A model generated the notes under the pieces. The model made no database searches. It was not told the DNA's origin and saw nothing but the letters and a program-made list of their open reading frames with translations. Position numbers and translations under genes: made by a program. 64,000 bases of DNA. It comes from Sindora glabra. Taxonomy: Eukaryota; Streptophyta; Magnoliopsida; Fabales; Fabaceae. The stretch's first letter is position 1. Every line of letters begins with the position of its first letter. Shown here piece by piece: positions 63,227 through 64,000 of this stretch. The DNA lies in the NCBI GenBank assembly GCA_020226215.1, contig CM035235.1, forward strand, positions 73,929,283 through 73,993,282, in the 5' to 3' direction.

Positions 63227-63328
63227 AGCTTCTCTTTCGGTTCAAGTTTGGCAACTTCTCTCTCGATTCGAGTCCGACAGCTTCTCCAGTTCTAGTCTAG
63301 TAACTTCTCTTTTGGTTGCAGTCCGGTA
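63227..63328. repeat. Four-unit minisatellite in the PIF element
   Basis: Four imperfect units of 24-27 bp, each beginning (A/C)A(G/A)CTTCTC and ending AGTCCG or a variant, lie upstream of the transposase. The TC-rich units contrast with the AT-rich surroundings, and may be promoter or subterminal repeats of the element. Confidence 0.65.
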
Positions 63329-63660
63329 GGCGCTCAATGATGTTTTGAGCCCTAAAATTGAAGGAAAATGTGAAAAAATGAAAGAGCAGGCAGCAGTTGA
63401 AGGTCATTTTTACGAAGGGCACGGTGGAAAATAAGGAAAATATTTGGGGGTAATTTAGGTATTTAAAAATAAACACACTCTCAGCTGCATCAAAACACTG
63501 CTTGGTCCAATGTTTGTAAAAATAACTTTTTAATTACAAAAAGTTAATGCAATCAGTTGTTAACCAAATAGCTTATTAAGCTAAAAGCTAAATCAACAAG
63601 CTATTTTGAGTCAAATCAGCTAAAAGCTATGTGAAAAACTGTTTACCAAACAGTTTCTTA

Positions 63661-63943
63661 ATATTTTAACATCGTTTATATTCAAATTTATATATAATGA
63701 TACTAGTTTAGATTTAGTTGAAAACTAACACAATTTTTGTTAAATATTTTATATCTATTCACATGTAATTGTAATATTCACTATATACTTCAAGTTTATC
63801 TCTAATTAACAAGAAACCCTAATTGATTCCAAAATCTTTTTGGGTATATAATTCAAGTTTGGAATTTATTAATTCCTTGTCTAGACTTAACACAAATCAT
63901 CCGGAAAAAAAATAATATTCCATGCACTACATTTTAATTGTGC

Positions 63944-63946
<3 letters not shown>
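63661..63946. other. AT-rich flank right of the PIF element
   Basis: No gene or repeat boundary recognised. Confidence 0.4.

Positions 63947-64000
<54 letters not shown>
63947..64000. repeat. (AT)n microsatellite running off the right edge
   Basis: At least 27 uninterrupted AT units up to the window end. The total length is unknown. Confidence 0.95.

Larger units (their letters stand above)
60612..63657 (-). mobile_element. PIF/Harbinger element with transposase remnant (3.05 kb)
   Basis: The termini are GGGCTTGTTTGG (60612) and GAAACTGTTTGG (minus strand, from 63657), 9 of 12 matching the typical PIF consensus. Both are flanked by TTA (60609-60611 and 63658-63660), the classical 3-bp PIF target duplication. 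The element carries a transposase pseudogene at 61263-62465 on the minus strand. I found no second Myb/SANT-like ORF, which autonomous PIF elements normally have. Subterminal sequence with repeated TTAGCT(A/G)AT motifs is shared with the MITEs at 18366 and 46227. Confidence 0.85.

Noticed and set aside
1..64000. CRISPR arrays, bacterial operons or plastid insertions
   Set aside because: Nothing of this kind is present. The direct repeats are microsatellites or local duplications, and the coding genes have spliceosomal introns.

Overview
The window is nuclear DNA of a higher plant, most likely a eudicot. The evidence is multi-exon genes with GT..AG introns, AT-rich non-coding DNA, plant-specific proteins (a chloroplast cytochrome c6A, a DUF688 protein, an LCAT-like phospholipase) and plant DNA transposons (CACTA/En-Spm, PIF/Harbinger, MITEs). 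I could not fix the species. All gene models were built by hand from splice signals, unbroken reading phase and remembered family conservation. No transcript data or database search was available.

Left, gene-bearing part (1 to about 35.7 kb). 1-6615 (-) is a phospholipase/acyltransferase of the LCAT4 type, with 11 exons visible and its C-terminus beyond the left edge. 12872-14899 (+) is cytochrome c6A, six exons, 173 aa. 21373-23741 (+) is a two-exon DUF688 protein of 196 aa with a good TATA box. 28314-28385 (+) is tRNA-Glu(UUC). 30093-35654 (-) is a 15-exon Golgi-type nucleotide-sugar transporter of the CMP-sialic-acid-transporter-like family, 354 aa. These genes act in unrelated processes (lipid metabolism, thylakoid redox biology, translation, Golgi sugar transport). 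Nothing suggests joint regulation. The gaps between them hold terminal-inverted-repeat elements, some nested.

Right part (about 35.7-64 kb) is a gene-poor transposon graveyard. It contains CACTA-type subterminal repeat blocks, a decayed Ptta/En-Spm-type transposase fragment (about 52.9 kb), a decayed TNP2-type CACTA transposase (55.9-59.6 kb) split by a later MITE, several local tandem duplications, and a nearly complete but mutated PIF/Harbinger element (60612-63657) with terminal repeats, a TTA target duplication and a recognisable transposase.

The most notable observations are: (a) the PIF element shares its ends with two MITEs, at 18.4 and 46.2 kb, giving a probable source-and-derivative family in one window; (b) a 253-bp tandem duplication in the transporter gene copied part of exon 9 with its splice acceptor, making a possible stop-containing cryptic exon; (c) nested insertions allow relative dating. 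I found no convincing undescribed multi-gene system.
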